Shown: positions 43,740-53,546 of the stretch, piece after piece
How positions within the stretch are numbered: the first letter of the stretch is position 1
Layout: the number at the start of each line of letters is the position of its first letter
Source of the DNA: Psychrobacillus sp. OK032
Lineage (GTDB): Bacteria; Bacillota; Bacilli; Bacillales_A; Planococcaceae
Reading direction: 5' to 3'
NCBI RefSeq assembly: GCF_900111345.1
Contig: NZ_FOGY01000006.1
Span: 124,001 to 188,000 of the forward strand
DNA: 64,000 bases
The notes under the pieces: generated by a model
What the model was told of the DNA's origin: nothing
Seen by the model: only the letters and a program-made list of their open reading frames with translations
Database searches by the model: none
Program-made: the position numbers and the translations under genes

Positions 43740-44364
43740 ACTACAATCAATAAAGGGTGTAGTAATTAACTAGTAAAGGGCGCAATTCTATTAAACACGA
43801 TGCCTATATTTATATACAGGTGTCGATTATTTAAATAACAAAGGATCAAACACCTGTTTAAGACAAAAGACTAATTTGTTTCGGAGACCTTTGGACAGAC
43901 AGACTGCTTCATGAAAAAACTAATACTTTTTCCGGCTATTTGATAGTTATCTTTAATGACCCTATACTAATTTGACTTAAAATATGCCCTTTTATAGCCT
44001 TTATAATTAAATTCCCATACCAAAGGTTCTAATTCGTTCCGAGGCCTTAAAATGCACTTTAAATGCAAATAAGAGCAAGTGAGTAACTAAACGCGAATTG
44101 TTGTCCGGAAATTCCTTTACTTATTGATAATATCACTTTTGTTTTTTGGATAATACGTTTCTGAAGAAGATATAGTAGTGGTACTAATTCTCTAACTAAT
44201 TCCATGTACTTGTACTAGAAAATGAAACTTTTATCGTCAAAACTTCAGTATGTGGATATATATTCATAACTATCTATTGTTTTAGAATAGTTTTATGGAG
44301 GTAGAAGCATCAAATAATAAAGATAGAAAAGCCTATTTTCACTAACTAATAGAGAATTTTTTCG
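43740..44364. other. Long non-coding stretch before the partition cassette
   Basis: More than 600 bases without a supportable gene. Bases about 43838-43965 share a string of matches, in the same order, with 58195-58365 (TTTGTTTC-GAGAC, then GAxTGCT, AAAAAACTA, then TTTAATGA). This suggests an old duplicated upstream region. No ribosome binding site leads into an open frame here. Confidence 0.5.
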
Positions 44365-44535
44365 AACGTATACAAGTATACAAAAAGAAAACATTGTGTA
44401 CACATAAATGTAAACTTGTATACAAACTCGTATGCATCCCGTTATATATAGATGTGTACAATAAAGTTTACAAGTATACATAATTGTATTGTTTGTATAC
44501 AAAAATAGATTGAATGTTTACAATTTGAATACAAC
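44365..44535. promoter_or_regulatory. Centromere-like cluster of TGTATACAA-type sites
   Basis: At least eight copies of a short palindromic motif (consensus TTGTATACAA, also GTTTACAA and GTGTACA variants) crowd this 170-base stretch. Positions include about 44368, 44376, 44396, 44416, 44454, 44466, 44492 and 44514. They lie directly upstream of a ParM-like gene, where type II partition systems carry the ParR-binding parC site that also autoregulates the operon. Spacing is irregular, so this is a cluster of half-sites and palindromes rather than uniform iterons. Confidence 0.7.
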
Positions 44536-44611
44536 TTTTGGTGGATTGACGGAGCAATGTCTGTAAGATAACCTTTAAATGGTAGAACATATAGAAGAAG
44601 GGATGGATTGG

Positions 44612-45790
44612 ATGAACACTTCAAGAATTTGTGCAATCGATGTAGGAAATGACTCAGTTAAAGCTTTATTTGGAAAATTGGATTATGAACTAAACATTCC
44701 CAATGTAATTGCGGTATCAACAGAAGACAGACCGGTAATAGGAATAGGGGAATTGAATGATAAGGATCCAATTGAAGGAATTCATATTAAAGTACACTCC
44801 CCTGCCTTAAACGAAAACAATGTAATTTATCGTGTTGGTAGCTTAGCAACAAAAAGTGATAATGCAACTGAATTAGACCCTGGTAGCAACAAATCAGAGG
44901 AAGATCAAACATTAGTTATGTTATTTGCTACTTTAGCATTAGATGCAGTTAGAGAACAAAACTCAAGCATATTTAAAAAGAATAATAATGTAATTGATGC
45001 AAACTATACGCTAGGTACTGGTCTGCCACTTCGTGAAGTAAAAGAAGGAAAAGATGTAGGCTATCGTTCGCAGCTGTTAGGATCGGTTCACCAAGTTGAA
45101 TTTTTAGTAACACCTAAATACCAAGGGTTAAAAGTAAATATTAAGTTTGATGAAGTTAAAATATATCCTGAAGGGTTTGCGGCTTATATTAACCTAGTAA
45201 TGGATAATGATTTAAACATTATTAATAGAGATTTAGTAGACAAAGCTATCCTGATTCAAGATATTGGCGGCCTGTCGACTGACGTGGCAGTCATTAAGAA
45301 TCGTAATGTTGACGACGATAAAGCACAGGGATTCAATCTAGGTGTTTCCGAAGCATTAGAGTCCATTCGAGAAGAAATAAGATTAAAGCATGGTGTGGAA
45401 TTAGATAGCCGTAGAGATGTTGTAGATATCATCACTAGAAAAAATGACCGAAATCATATTATGGTGAATGGTAGCCGTACAAGCGTTCATGATATTACCG
45501 ATCGAATTCTTTTAGACTTAGCGAAGAAAGAATATCGTCATTTACGTAATGTTTGGCAAAAAAATTCGCAAACAGAGATCTGCTATTTTGTAGGCGGAGG
45601 GTCAATCGTATTAAAAGATTATATTAAAACGCTAAATAACAACTTAAATGGCTATAATATCGAATTCTTTGAAGATGAAAAAGAGAGCATATGGATGATG
45701 GCGAATGCTTATCTTAAACTAATTTCGAGTTTTGTAAGAAAGAATACTAAAGAGACAAAAAAAGCTGAGGTAACGACACAAAAAGTATAA
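44612..45790 (+). CDS. parM: ParM/StbA-like actin-family partition ATPase
   Basis: Forms dynamic actin-like filaments that push apart DNA molecules bound by the adaptor. About 392 residues. Actin-fold motifs are ICAIDVGNDSVKALFG (phosphate 1), ILIQDIGGLSTDVAVIKN (phosphate 2) and CYFVGGGSIVLKDYI (adenosine). The ATG at 44612 with GAAGGG upstream fits the fold; the frame is open for 11 codons more. The downstream gene encodes the partner adaptor and the upstream site cluster looks like the centromere. Such systems are usual on plasmids, yet the surroundings look chromosomal. Confidence 0.85.
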   Translation: MNTSRICAIDVGNDSVKALFGKLDYELNIPNVIAVSTEDRPVIGIGELNDKDPIEGIHIKVHSPALNENNVIYRVGSLATKSDNATELDPGSNKSEEDQTLVMLFATLALDAVREQNSSIFKKNNNVIDANYTLGTGLPLREVKEGKDVGYRSQLLGSVHQVEFLVTPKYQGLKVNIKFDEVKIYPEGFAAYINLVMDNDLNIINRDLVDKAILIQDIGGLSTDVAVIKNRNVDDDKAQGFNLGVSEALESIREEIRLKHGVELDSRRDVVDIITRKNDRNHIMVNGSRTSVHDITDRILLDLAKKEYRHLRNVWQKNSQTEICYFVGGGSIVLKDYIKTLNNNLNGYNIEFFEDEKESIWMMANAYLKLISSFVRKNTKETKKAEVTTQKV

Positions 45791-45805
45791 AAATAGGGTG
45801 ATTTC

Positions 45806-46423
45806 ATGGAAAAATCGGGGAATTCTAGTATTCAAAGGGGACAAGCTATTACATTTCGTCTCCCATCTGACACTCCTGATCACATTCTAAAGCAAATGCA
45901 AAAGTTAAAAGAAACAGAGAGAAGAAACTTTTCTAGCAAAATAGCAGAGTTTGTTATGGATGGTGTAAGTAACTCTTTATCCAAGGACAGAGAAACAATA
46001 ACTATTCCGATGCCAAAACAGTTAAGCAAGGAACAGCGTAACTGGCTAAAGCACGCACATTCAGAAGCTATGCTAGGAAACATTGTCTATCATTTGTTGT
46101 CAGATCCTGTTCGGGCAATGTCTATTCTTGCCTCTCTTAACAGCAATGCTTTAGATATTGACCAAGCCCTGTACTTACAAACTGAGCCGACGGAAAATGT
46201 AAAAGATGAATTAAATACAAGTACTGACACTAATATATCGACTGAACAAGAGGAAAATCAACAAGAAATTCTTGCTGACGAATTAGAAGATGATTTGATG
46301 AACTTTGACTGGGAGCAAGTAAAACATGAGCAGACGTCCGCAGAAGAAGATTCAGAGGAGAATGTCGAAACCGAAAGTTTAGATGATTTACTTGGAGATT
46401 TTCTTTCGAGAATGAATAAGTAA
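45806..46423 (+). CDS. parR: ParR-like partition adaptor
   Basis: 205 residues. The N-terminal part (ITFRLPSDTPDHILKQMQKL, then FSSKIAEFVMDGV) looks like a DNA-binding ribbon-helix-helix. A second related-looking block follows (ITIPMPKQLSKEQRNWLKHA). An acidic, unstructured linker leads to a C-terminal helix ETESLDDLLGDFLSRMNK, the kind of tail that binds ParM filament ends. It starts 15 bases after parM with AGGGTG upstream. A recent broken copy of this gene lies at 59490-59862 and keeps the tail almost unchanged. Confidence 0.75.
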   Translation: MEKSGNSSIQRGQAITFRLPSDTPDHILKQMQKLKETERRNFSSKIAEFVMDGVSNSLSKDRETITIPMPKQLSKEQRNWLKHAHSEAMLGNIVYHLLSDPVRAMSILASLNSNALDIDQALYLQTEPTENVKDELNTSTDTNISTEQEENQQEILADELEDDLMNFDWEQVKHEQTSAEEDSEENVETESLDDLLGDFLSRMNK

Positions 46424-46448
46424 TAAGTGAAAAAATAAAATAAATTAT

Positions 46449-46490
46449 GAAACCCCTGGAATGAGTGACACTTATTCCAGGGGTTTCTTT
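46449..46490 (+). terminator. Terminator of the parMR operon
   Basis: A perfect 14-bp stem (46449-46462 with 46474-46487) with an 11-base loop and TTT. A diverged copy follows the parR pseudogene at 59883-59926. Confidence 0.9.
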
Positions 46491-46558
46491 GGTTATACTT
46501 TTGAGAGATTTGGGGGGAAGTGTAAATAGATAAGGGGATGAAAAAAAGAGATTTTTCC

Positions 46559-46640
46559 TTAAAGCGAACCTATGTTAGAAACATTGCCGTTTATTCAAAT
46601 AAACATGAATGTTTTAATGTTTTTTAAACACCGTGTCATA
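46559..46640 (+). repeat. Flank block of the parR duplication
   Basis: TTAAAGCGAACCTATGTTAG and the following 60 bases, ending GTCATAAATC, recur at 59434-59490 with a short internal deletion. The first 25 bases recur again at 59938-59963. No gene is supported in 46491-46861, although a 72-codon frame passes through. A row of TGTAAA-type hexamers at about 46724-46790 could be a Pho-type site for the next operon, but this is weak. Confidence 0.65.
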
Positions 46641-46861
46641 AATCCACAGGTAAACACTGAGACGAACTATAGTTGTAGTCATTATAATGGTAACGAAATA
46701 CCTCGTATTATTAAACCCCACAAATGTAAAAACTGTAAAGTATCCATTAATTTTCTCGTGATTTGTAAAATATTAGTTAAAAGTCTGTAAAATTCCTATT
46801 TTAAATAATTCTTTATGTTCTAATAACTATGCGCCCAAATTTAAGAAAGAGGAGGCTGGGT

Positions 46862-47980
46862 ATGAGTCAAATCGAGTTAGTTGGGATTTCGAAGTCATAC
46901 GATAAACAACAAGACGTATTGGACGAAATCAATTTAACTATTGAAGAAGGTGAGTTCTTTGTCCTTGTTGGTCCTTCTGGATCTGGAAAGAGTACATTAC
47001 TCAGAATGATTGCAGGACTGGAAGAAATCTCTGGAGGCATTTTAAAAATTAACGGTAAATCGATGAATCACATACCACCAAAGGATCGAAATTTATCAAT
47101 GGTTTTTCAAAACTATGCCTTATATCCACATTTATCAGTGAAAGAGAATATTCTTTTTGGTTTAAAGGCGAAAAAAGTTGATAAACAAGAACGACAAAGA
47201 AGATTATTAGAAGCGGCTGAAATGATGGGACTAACTGAATTGTTAGAACGTAAACCAAGAGAGCTTTCCGGTGGTCAAAGACAACGTGTTGCATTAGCAC
47301 GAACTATTGTCAGTCAAGCGCCACTTTGTTTGATGGATGAGCCACTTTCCAACTTGGATGCCAAGCTTCGAGCTAATATGCGGATCCAAATTCGTAGATT
47401 GCAAAAAAAAATAGGAATGACATTAATATATGTTACTCATGATCAAGTAGAAGCGATGACAATGGGTGACAGAATAATGGTTTTAAATGATGGGAAAATT
47501 CAACAGGTAGGTAAACCGATAACTCTTTATAATGAACCTACAAATCTATTTGTTGCTTCTTTTATAGGCTCTCCAAAGATGAATATAGGACTAGCCAAAT
47601 TTTCAAAAGAAAACAAGGAAATAATTGTTGAAAATCAACTGCATATTCCGGTTGATTCTGCATTTGTAAAGGATATACACGTACATAAACAGTTAACTAT
47701 TGGTATCCGGGCGGAGCATTTAAAGCCTGGTACAAATGAAAATAAAGATCACTTTTTGGAAGTGGTCAATGTGGAACAATTAGGAAATGAAACATCGATT
47801 GCATTTGACGTTGGGTCAGAATTATGGACGGCTAAGTGGCCAGGGCAATGGTCCATTCATGTAGGTCAAAAAGTGCCTGTACAAATATTGCCGGAAAATC
47901 TACTATTCTTTAATTCTGAAACAGGCGAATTAATTCAATCTGCTCTGAAAGATAAAGAACAAGAGGTTTTTGCCACATGA
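46862..47980 (+). CDS. ugpC: Sugar/glycerol-3-phosphate ABC transporter ATPase (UgpC/MsmK type)
   Basis: 372 residues: an ABC domain (Walker A GPSGSGKSTLLRM, signature LSGGQRQRVALART, Walker B LCLMDEPLSNLDAKLR) and a C-terminal TOBE/OB domain (residues about 240-372) of the CUT1 transporter ATPases. AGGAGG before the ATG at 46862 fixes the start over an upstream ATG at 46829. It overlaps the permease gene by four bases (ATGA). The glycerol-3-phosphate assignment comes from the GDPD gene at the end of the cluster. Confidence 0.88.
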   Translation: MSQIELVGISKSYDKQQDVLDEINLTIEEGEFFVLVGPSGSGKSTLLRMIAGLEEISGGILKINGKSMNHIPPKDRNLSMVFQNYALYPHLSVKENILFGLKAKKVDKQERQRRLLEAAEMMGLTELLERKPRELSGGQRQRVALARTIVSQAPLCLMDEPLSNLDAKLRANMRIQIRRLQKKIGMTLIYVTHDQVEAMTMGDRIMVLNDGKIQQVGKPITLYNEPTNLFVASFIGSPKMNIGLAKFSKENKEIIVENQLHIPVDSAFVKDIHVHKQLTIGIRAEHLKPGTNENKDHFLEVVNVEQLGNETSIAFDVGSELWTAKWPGQWSIHVGQKVPVQILPENLLFFNSETGELIQSALKDKEQEVFAT

Positions 47981-48918
47981 GCATGACTAACGCAGCTCAA
48001 ATAAATGAAACCACTGTATTTGACATGGAGCCAGTAAAAAAGAAACAACGAATCAAAAGCTTTATGAAAGGTATGGCTTTTTTATTACCATCCATTATTT
48101 TATTTAGCGTTTTCTTATTTTATCCGATGTTTCGTACTATTTATCTAAGCTTTTTTTTAACGAAAGCTAACGGAGATCCAACTGTATTTGTTGGTTTGGA
48201 AAACTATATAAATATGTTTAGCTCGCCGATTTTTCTAAAAAGTATGAAGTCAACGTTTTTGTTTGTTCTATATACAGTTCCTGCATCAGTAATCATTAGT
48301 TTATTTCTCTCTATTATTGCGAATGAAAAACTGAAAGGGATTGGCTTTTTCCGAACGATGTATTCCTCAACGATGGGAGTATCTGTTGCAGCTGCATCTG
48401 TATTTTGGTTGTATTTATTTAACCCATCAATGGGATTACTTAACCAAGTATTAGGATCGTTTGGGATTGAAGCAATTGGATGGCTAACAGACCCAAAATG
48501 GGCTCTCCTATCTGTATCTATCACTACGATTTGGATGAATATTGGATTTACTTTTTTAATTTTGTTAGGTGGTTTGCAATCTATTGATTCATCTTTATAC
48601 GAAAGTGCTGATATTGAAGGTGCAGGATATTTATACAAATTAAGAAGAGTAACTATTCCGATGTTGTCTCCGACCATGTTTTTTGTAATTACGGTGACGA
48701 TTATTAATGCTTTTCAATCCTTTGGGCAAATCGATATCTTAACACAGGGCGGTCCAATAAATGAAACTAATTTAATCGTTTACTCGATTTATCGAGAAGC
48801 TTTTGTGAATTATAAATTTGGATCCGCGAGTGCTCAAGCAATTGTATTATTTATCCTAATTTTATTGATGACAGCATTGCAATTTAAGCTTGGGGAAAGG
48901 AAGGTTCACTATCAATGA
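47977..48918 (+). CDS. ugpA: ABC transporter permease, UgpA type
   Basis: 313 residues with six membrane helices after a charged N-terminal tail of about 30 residues. The coupling segment is ESADIEGAGYLYKLRRVTIP, in the CUT1 MalF/UgpA group. GPxxxT-like GGPINETNLIVYSIY near the C-terminus is usual. It overlaps both neighbours by four bases. Confidence 0.9.
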   Translation: MSMTNAAQINETTVFDMEPVKKKQRIKSFMKGMAFLLPSIILFSVFLFYPMFRTIYLSFFLTKANGDPTVFVGLENYINMFSSPIFLKSMKSTFLFVLYTVPASVIISLFLSIIANEKLKGIGFFRTMYSSTMGVSVAAASVFWLYLFNPSMGLLNQVLGSFGIEAIGWLTDPKWALLSVSITTIWMNIGFTFLILLGGLQSIDSSLYESADIEGAGYLYKLRRVTIPMLSPTMFFVITVTIINAFQSFGQIDILTQGGPINETNLIVYSIYREAFVNYKFGSASAQAIVLFILILLMTALQFKLGERKVHYQ

Positions 48919-49730
48919 CCATATCTAAAAGCCGAAGCGTCATTTTATATGTAATACTGATCCTTTCAGCTCTTATTGTAGTAGGACCCATGATTATGGC
49001 CATTGTGATGAGCTTCATGACCAATAAAGATATATTAACCGGTAGTATGCCTAGTACATTTACTTTAGATAACTATGTTCGTGCATTCGAACGCTTTCCT
49101 TTATTTCAGTATTTATTTAATAGTTTAGTAGTTTCAATTGTAATTATGATTGGCCAACTTGTCTTATCTAGTTTGGCTGCTTATGCTTTTGTTTTTCTGG
49201 AGTTTAAAGGAAGAGATTTATTATTTTACTTATTTATCGCAACGATGATGGTGCCATTTGAAGCATCGATTATTCCTAACTTTCAAATCATCCGTGATTT
49301 AGGGTGGATTGATACTTATTCAGGCTTGGCGGTACCATTCTTTGCAACAGCCTTTGGTACATTTTTGCTGAGGCAAAACTTTAAACAAATACCAAAGGAG
49401 TTGAGAGAAGCCAGTCAAATTGCAGGTATGGGTGATTTTAAATATTATTTAACCGTCGTTTTGCCGGTATCCAGGGCTAGTTTAGTGACATTGGGTATTT
49501 ACGGATTTTTATCCTCTTGGAATATGTACTTATGGCCACTACTTTCGACGACAAATGATAAGGTTCGTACTGTACAAATCGGCTTAAAACAATTACAAAC
49601 CCAGGAACAATTAAACGAATGGGGTGTCATAATGGCAGGTGCTGTCATTGTTATTATTCCAACATTAATTCTATTGTTCTTCGGACAGAAAAAGCTTCAA
49701 AAAGGATTAACGGAAGGTGCTTTAAAATAA
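48915..49730 (+). CDS. ugpE: ABC transporter permease, UgpE type
   Basis: 271 residues with six helices. The coupling segment is EASQIAGMGDFKYYLTVVLP. The segment FFATAFGTFLLRQNFKQIP before it is typical of MalG/UgpE permeases. Forms the membrane channel with the UgpA-type protein. Confidence 0.9.
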   Translation: MTISKSRSVILYVILILSALIVVGPMIMAIVMSFMTNKDILTGSMPSTFTLDNYVRAFERFPLFQYLFNSLVVSIVIMIGQLVLSSLAAYAFVFLEFKGRDLLFYLFIATMMVPFEASIIPNFQIIRDLGWIDTYSGLAVPFFATAFGTFLLRQNFKQIPKELREASQIAGMGDFKYYLTVVLPVSRASLVTLGIYGFLSSWNMYLWPLLSTTNDKVRTVQIGLKQLQTQEQLNEWGVIMAGAVIVIIPTLILLFFGQKKLQKGLTEGALK

Positions 49731-49754
49731 TCTAACAAAAAGGGAGAATAAACA

Positions 49755-51113
49755 ATGAAAAAACTACTCGCATTCCTTACACTTGGTCTTCTTTTATTTT
49801 TAGCAGCATGTAGTTCAGAAGGAGGTTCTGCAAAAGAACCTGGAAATAATGGAGATACATCTGATTCAGCAGAAAATGCAGAAAAACAAGAGGTAACTTT
49901 TTGGCATTCTATGGGTGGAGCTGGTCAGGAAGCATTGAACAAAATTGTGGAAGAATACAATACGTCTCAAGATGGTATTCAAGTAAATGCTGAATATCAA
50001 GGAACTTATGACGAATCATTAACCAAGTTTAATGCAGTTGCCGGTTCAGATAGTGCACCTTCAGTAATTCAAACGTTTGAAATTGGAACAATGTCAATGA
50101 TCAATAGCGGACAAATCACGCCAATTCAAGAGTTCGTTGATGCGGATAGCTATGATATGAGTGGCTTAGAAGAAAATATTACTAATTACTATTCTTTAGA
50201 TGGTAAATTCTATTCAATGCCGTTTAACTCATCAACACCTGTTATGTATTACAACAAAGATGCATTTAAAGCGGCAGGACTTGACCCAGAGACTCCACCA
50301 GCAACATACGAAGAAGTAGAAGAAGCAAGCAAAAAAATCGTTGAATCTAATCCGGAGATGAAAGGTTTTGCATTACAAGCATATGGTTGGTTATGGGAGC
50401 AATTATTAGCTAACCAAGGTGCATTATTATTGAATAATGATAATGGACGTACGGATACTCCTACTGAAATTGGTTGGACTGAAGAAGAAGGTAAATCCAT
50501 TTTAGAATGGGTAAAACGTATGGTTGATGATGAAACATTTGCTAACTATGGTACAAATGGAGATAACATGATGGCTGGTTTCTTAGCAGGTGATGTGTCC
50601 ATGTTTTTACAATCTTCTGCTAGTTCAAGAGATGTTATTGATAATGCGCCATTTGAAGTAGGAATTGCTTACTTACCACATCCAGAAGATAAAGAACGTC
50701 AAGGTGTTGTTATCGGTGGGGCAAGTCTTTGGATGATTGATGGTAAATCAGAAGAAGAACAAAAAGCTGCTTGGGAGTTCATGAAATACTTACAAACTCC
50801 AGAAATCCAAGCCGAGTGGCATGTTGGTACAGGTTACTTTGCTATCAACCCAGGTGCATATGAAGAACAAGTTGTAAAAGATGCTCATGCTGAAAAACCA
50901 CAATTACAAGTTACAGTTGACCAGTTACAAGATACAAAAGCTTCTTATGCAACACAAGGGGCCTTAATGGATATGCTTCCAGAAGGCCGTAAAATTATGG
51001 AAACTGCTCTTGAAAAGATTTATAATGGCGGAGATGTAGATGAAGCTTATAATACTGCCGTTGAACAATTTAATGTTGCCATTGAACAGGCAAATGCTGC
51101 AAGAGGCGAGTAA
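49755..51113 (+). CDS. ugpB: Extracellular solute-binding lipoprotein, UgpB type
   Basis: 452 residues with lipobox FLAACS. The mature protein opens EVTFWHSMGGAGQEALNKIV and contains NSSTPVMYYNKDAFKAAGLD and WEFMKYLQTPEIQAEWHVGTGYFA (in part), which match glycerol-3-phosphate binding UgpB proteins. AGGGAGAA precedes the ATG. It is placed last in the transporter operon, followed by a terminator. Confidence 0.9.
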   Translation: MKKLLAFLTLGLLLFLAACSSEGGSAKEPGNNGDTSDSAENAEKQEVTFWHSMGGAGQEALNKIVEEYNTSQDGIQVNAEYQGTYDESLTKFNAVAGSDSAPSVIQTFEIGTMSMINSGQITPIQEFVDADSYDMSGLEENITNYYSLDGKFYSMPFNSSTPVMYYNKDAFKAAGLDPETPPATYEEVEEASKKIVESNPEMKGFALQAYGWLWEQLLANQGALLLNNDNGRTDTPTEIGWTEEEGKSILEWVKRMVDDETFANYGTNGDNMMAGFLAGDVSMFLQSSASSRDVIDNAPFEVGIAYLPHPEDKERQGVVIGGASLWMIDGKSEEEQKAAWEFMKYLQTPEIQAEWHVGTGYFAINPGAYEEQVVKDAHAEKPQLQVTVDQLQDTKASYATQGALMDMLPEGRKIMETALEKIYNGGDVDEAYNTAVEQFNVAIEQANAARGE

Positions 51114-51136
51114 ATAAATTCCAAGAATAAAATTCA

Positions 51137-51180
51137 AGAGAAAAAAGTATGCTTGTCCATACTTTTTTCTCTTATTTTTT
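51137..51180 (+). terminator. Terminator of the ugp-like operon
   Basis: A perfect 15-bp stem (51137-51151 with 51158-51172), six-base loop, and a TTATTTTTT tail. Confidence 0.92.
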
Positions 51181-51262
51181 CTAATTTTGTTTATTATGAT
51201 TATGAAATAAAAAACAGAAAGAAGATAGAGAATGACTATCCTTTAGAAATGAGCGGGAGTAA

Positions 51263-52129
51263 TTGACTAAAAAAAGTATTTTAATTACTATTCTGTCCAT
51301 AGTAGCAATCGTCTCTATTTTAGGGATACTTAGAACTAATATAGTAAACGAATCCAATATAATTTCAAACAAAACGTTGTATGTTACGCAGTCTGTAACA
51401 GATTCACCAAAAATAATTGCACATCGCGGTGCTAATGACCGAGTAAATGAAGAGACGATAACAGCTTATAAAGTTGCGGCACAAGATGGTGTTGATGCTT
51501 TAGAAATTGACTTACGTATGACAAAAGACGGTTCACTAATCGCATTGCATGATAAAACCATTGACCGTACAACGAGTGGAAACGGGGAAGTTATAGATTA
51601 TTCTTTGGAAGAAATCAAATCTATTCCAACTATTGGCATACACAATGGTCAAACATTATCGGAAGAAATACCAACATTGGATGAAATCATTGCAACTTTT
51701 ACCGATACAGAACATTACTATATTGAGACAAGGTTGGTTAATGGTGAATTAAAGATGGAGGAAGACTTAATCAAATTGCTCAAAGAAAATAATTTAATAT
51801 CAAAAGGATTGGTTACGATTCAATCCTTTTCCAACCAAAGCTTAAGCAAAATACATGAACTAGAACCTGAAATCCCCTTAACTTTGTTATATAGTAAAGG
51901 GGAATTTGATCTAAAAGATGCTGTATTCTCTCCTTATCCATTCATAGGTATTGAATCGACCGATGTAACGTTAGATGTTGTAAATGAACTACATCAAAAT
52001 GGAAAAGAAGTTCATGTGTACTTTATAGATAAAGAAACACAAAAGAATGAGCAAGAACGTGTCAAAGCATTCAATGTTGATGGATACTTTACGGATTATA
52101 TTGAATATACAAAAGAACTGCTGCAATAA
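51263..52129 (+). CDS. Glycerophosphodiester phosphodiesterase, membrane-anchored or secreted
   Basis: Hydrolyses glycerophosphodiesters to sn-glycerol 3-phosphate and an alcohol. 288 residues with an N-terminal hydrophobic segment (ILITILSIVAIVSILGIL) that acts as anchor or signal. The GDPD domain has IIAHRGANDRVNEETITAY (the usual PENT is NEET, keeping the Glu), ALEIDLRMTKDGSLIALHD and the C-terminal VDGYFTDYIEY. TTG start with GGGAG upstream. Placed just after the ugp-like importer, it can supply its substrate outside the cell. Confidence 0.9.
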   Translation: MTKKSILITILSIVAIVSILGILRTNIVNESNIISNKTLYVTQSVTDSPKIIAHRGANDRVNEETITAYKVAAQDGVDALEIDLRMTKDGSLIALHDKTIDRTTSGNGEVIDYSLEEIKSIPTIGIHNGQTLSEEIPTLDEIIATFTDTEHYYIETRLVNGELKMEEDLIKLLKENNLISKGLVTIQSFSNQSLSKIHELEPEIPLTLLYSKGEFDLKDAVFSPYPFIGIESTDVTLDVVNELHQNGKEVHVYFIDKETQKNEQERVKAFNVDGYFTDYIEYTKELLQ

Positions 52130-52310
52130 TGACAGTGCATGTTGCATCGCAAAAATGCAAAATTATAGAGATCCCGGATTGGTTCCTGCAAATTAAAATA
52201 TTAATAAAACCAATAAAAAAATCCGAATTCCGACTATTAAAGTTAGAATCCGGACTATTTAAAACTTCAAAACATCAGCGACCCTGTGCTAAAAACATCC
52301 GCGTTAATTC

Positions 52311-52341
52311 AAAATAAGCACCCAAAACGGGTGCTTATTTT
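52311..52341. terminator. Bidirectional terminator between GDPD and hydroxyacid oxidase genes
   Basis: A perfect 13-bp stem (52311-52323 with 52329-52341) and five-base loop, arms ending in A-rich and T-rich tracts on both sides, between convergent genes. The interval 52133-52310 has a second weak hairpin of TCCGAATTC-type arms and no gene. Confidence 0.9.
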
Positions 52342-52368
52342 GTCATATAACTATTTGTAGCCTAAGTT

Positions 52369-53493
52369 TTATTTCTTTCTACGGATTAATGACTTATTGA
52401 CTTGGCTCATGGACGAGCATCCTGTTAACGCCAAGGAGGTGTCAATATCATTTATAAAGTCCTTTAGAACGTGTCGAACACCTTGTTCCCCTGCAACAGC
52501 TAATCCATAGACAAAGGGTCTGCCTAGTAAAACCGCTGAAGCACCAAGAGCACGTGCTTTAATAACGTCTGATCCTCTTCTAATTCCACTGTCTAACAAG
52601 ATCGGTATTCTACCCTGAATTACATCAGCAATAGGAGGTAAGGCTTCTAATGAAGAGATACAACCATCAAGTTGTCTACCACCATGATTGGAAACAATTA
52701 GTCCATCCACCCCGTAATCCAGTGCCTTAGATGCATCTTCTTCGTGAAGAATACCCTTTAATAAGATTGGTAGAGAGGTATGCTTTTTAATCGTGCGTAA
52801 GTCTTCCCATGTTAATGAAGGATTAAATAATACTTCCCCTATTTTTTCTATAACTCCCTTGTCATCAGAAGAAGGGCGAGTTTTGAATCTCTCTAGAAAA
52901 ACAGGATCATTTAAATAGTTAGCTGATCCCTTTCCTAGTTTAAGAGGAGAGTATCCATTATTTAAGTCTCGTTCTCGGTTTCCGATTAAAGATGTATCAA
53001 CCGTAATCACGATAGCTGAGTAACCTGCTTTTTCTGCCCGTTTAACCATGCTTATTGCTAACTCCTCATCCTTAGACCAATATAATTGAAACCAGCGAGG
53101 GGTATCTCCAAGATGATTAGCAATTTCCTCAAGTGAATGAGATGTAAAAGTACTAGCGATAAACGGCACCCCGTGGTGGGCAGCAGCCCGTGCTGAAGCT
53201 AGCTCTCCTTCTGGATGGAAGATGCTTTGTACACCAACAGGAGCTATTGCGAAAGAATTAGGAAATGTAGTACCTAATATTTTGGAGGAAGTATCCCGAA
53301 TGTTGACGTCATTTAAATATTTAGGGACGATTTGCCAACTTTCAAAAGCATCAATATTAGCTTTTAACGTAATCTCATTGCCAGATCCACTATGAACATA
53401 TGTAAAAGGGCCGTTTTCTATAGACTCAGCGGCCATTTTTTCTAATAGTGAAACAGAATGGGGTAATTCTAGATTAGAAATAGAATTTGTCAT
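52369..53493 (-). CDS. FMN-dependent alpha-hydroxy-acid oxidase (lactate oxidase/monooxygenase type)
   Basis: 374 residues, TIM-barrel FMN enzyme. Motifs: AIAPVGVQSIFHPEGELASAR, FQLYWSKDEELA, VITVDTSLIGNRERDL, LPILLKGI and the catalytic VSNHGGRQLDG, then ILLDSGIRRGSDVIKARALGA (in part). The residues fit (S)-2-hydroxyacid oxidation, most like lactate 2-monooxygenase; the exact product is not decidable. It is 53 bases after livF and probably shares the liv transcript. Confidence 0.88.
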   Translation of the reverse strand: MTNSISNLELPHSVSLLEKMAAESIENGPFTYVHSGSGNEITLKANIDAFESWQIVPKYLNDVNIRDTSSKILGTTFPNSFAIAPVGVQSIFHPEGELASARAAAHHGVPFIASTFTSHSLEEIANHLGDTPRWFQLYWSKDEELAISMVKRAEKAGYSAIVITVDTSLIGNRERDLNNGYSPLKLGKGSANYLNDPVFLERFKTRPSSDDKGVIEKIGEVLFNPSLTWEDLRTIKKHTSLPILLKGILHEEDASKALDYGVDGLIVSNHGGRQLDGCISSLEALPPIADVIQGRIPILLDSGIRRGSDVIKARALGASAVLLGRPFVYGLAVAGEQGVRHVLKDFINDIDTSLALTGCSSMSQVNKSLIRRKK

Positions 53494-53546
53494 TGGTATC
53501 TTCCTTTCTTACCTCCTTGGATGTGTAAAAAGAGTTTATCGTCACA

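Noticed and set aside
44365-44535. The TGTATACAA site cluster as a replication origin
   Set aside because: No replication initiator gene is adjacent, and the position before a ParM-like gene explains it better as a partition centromere.
46572-46790. A 72-codon frame between parMR and the ugp-like operon, with a KCKNC motif
   Set aside because: No ribosome binding site, low-quality composition, and its 5' half lies in the flank block that is repeated at 59.4 kb with indels that do not keep the frame.
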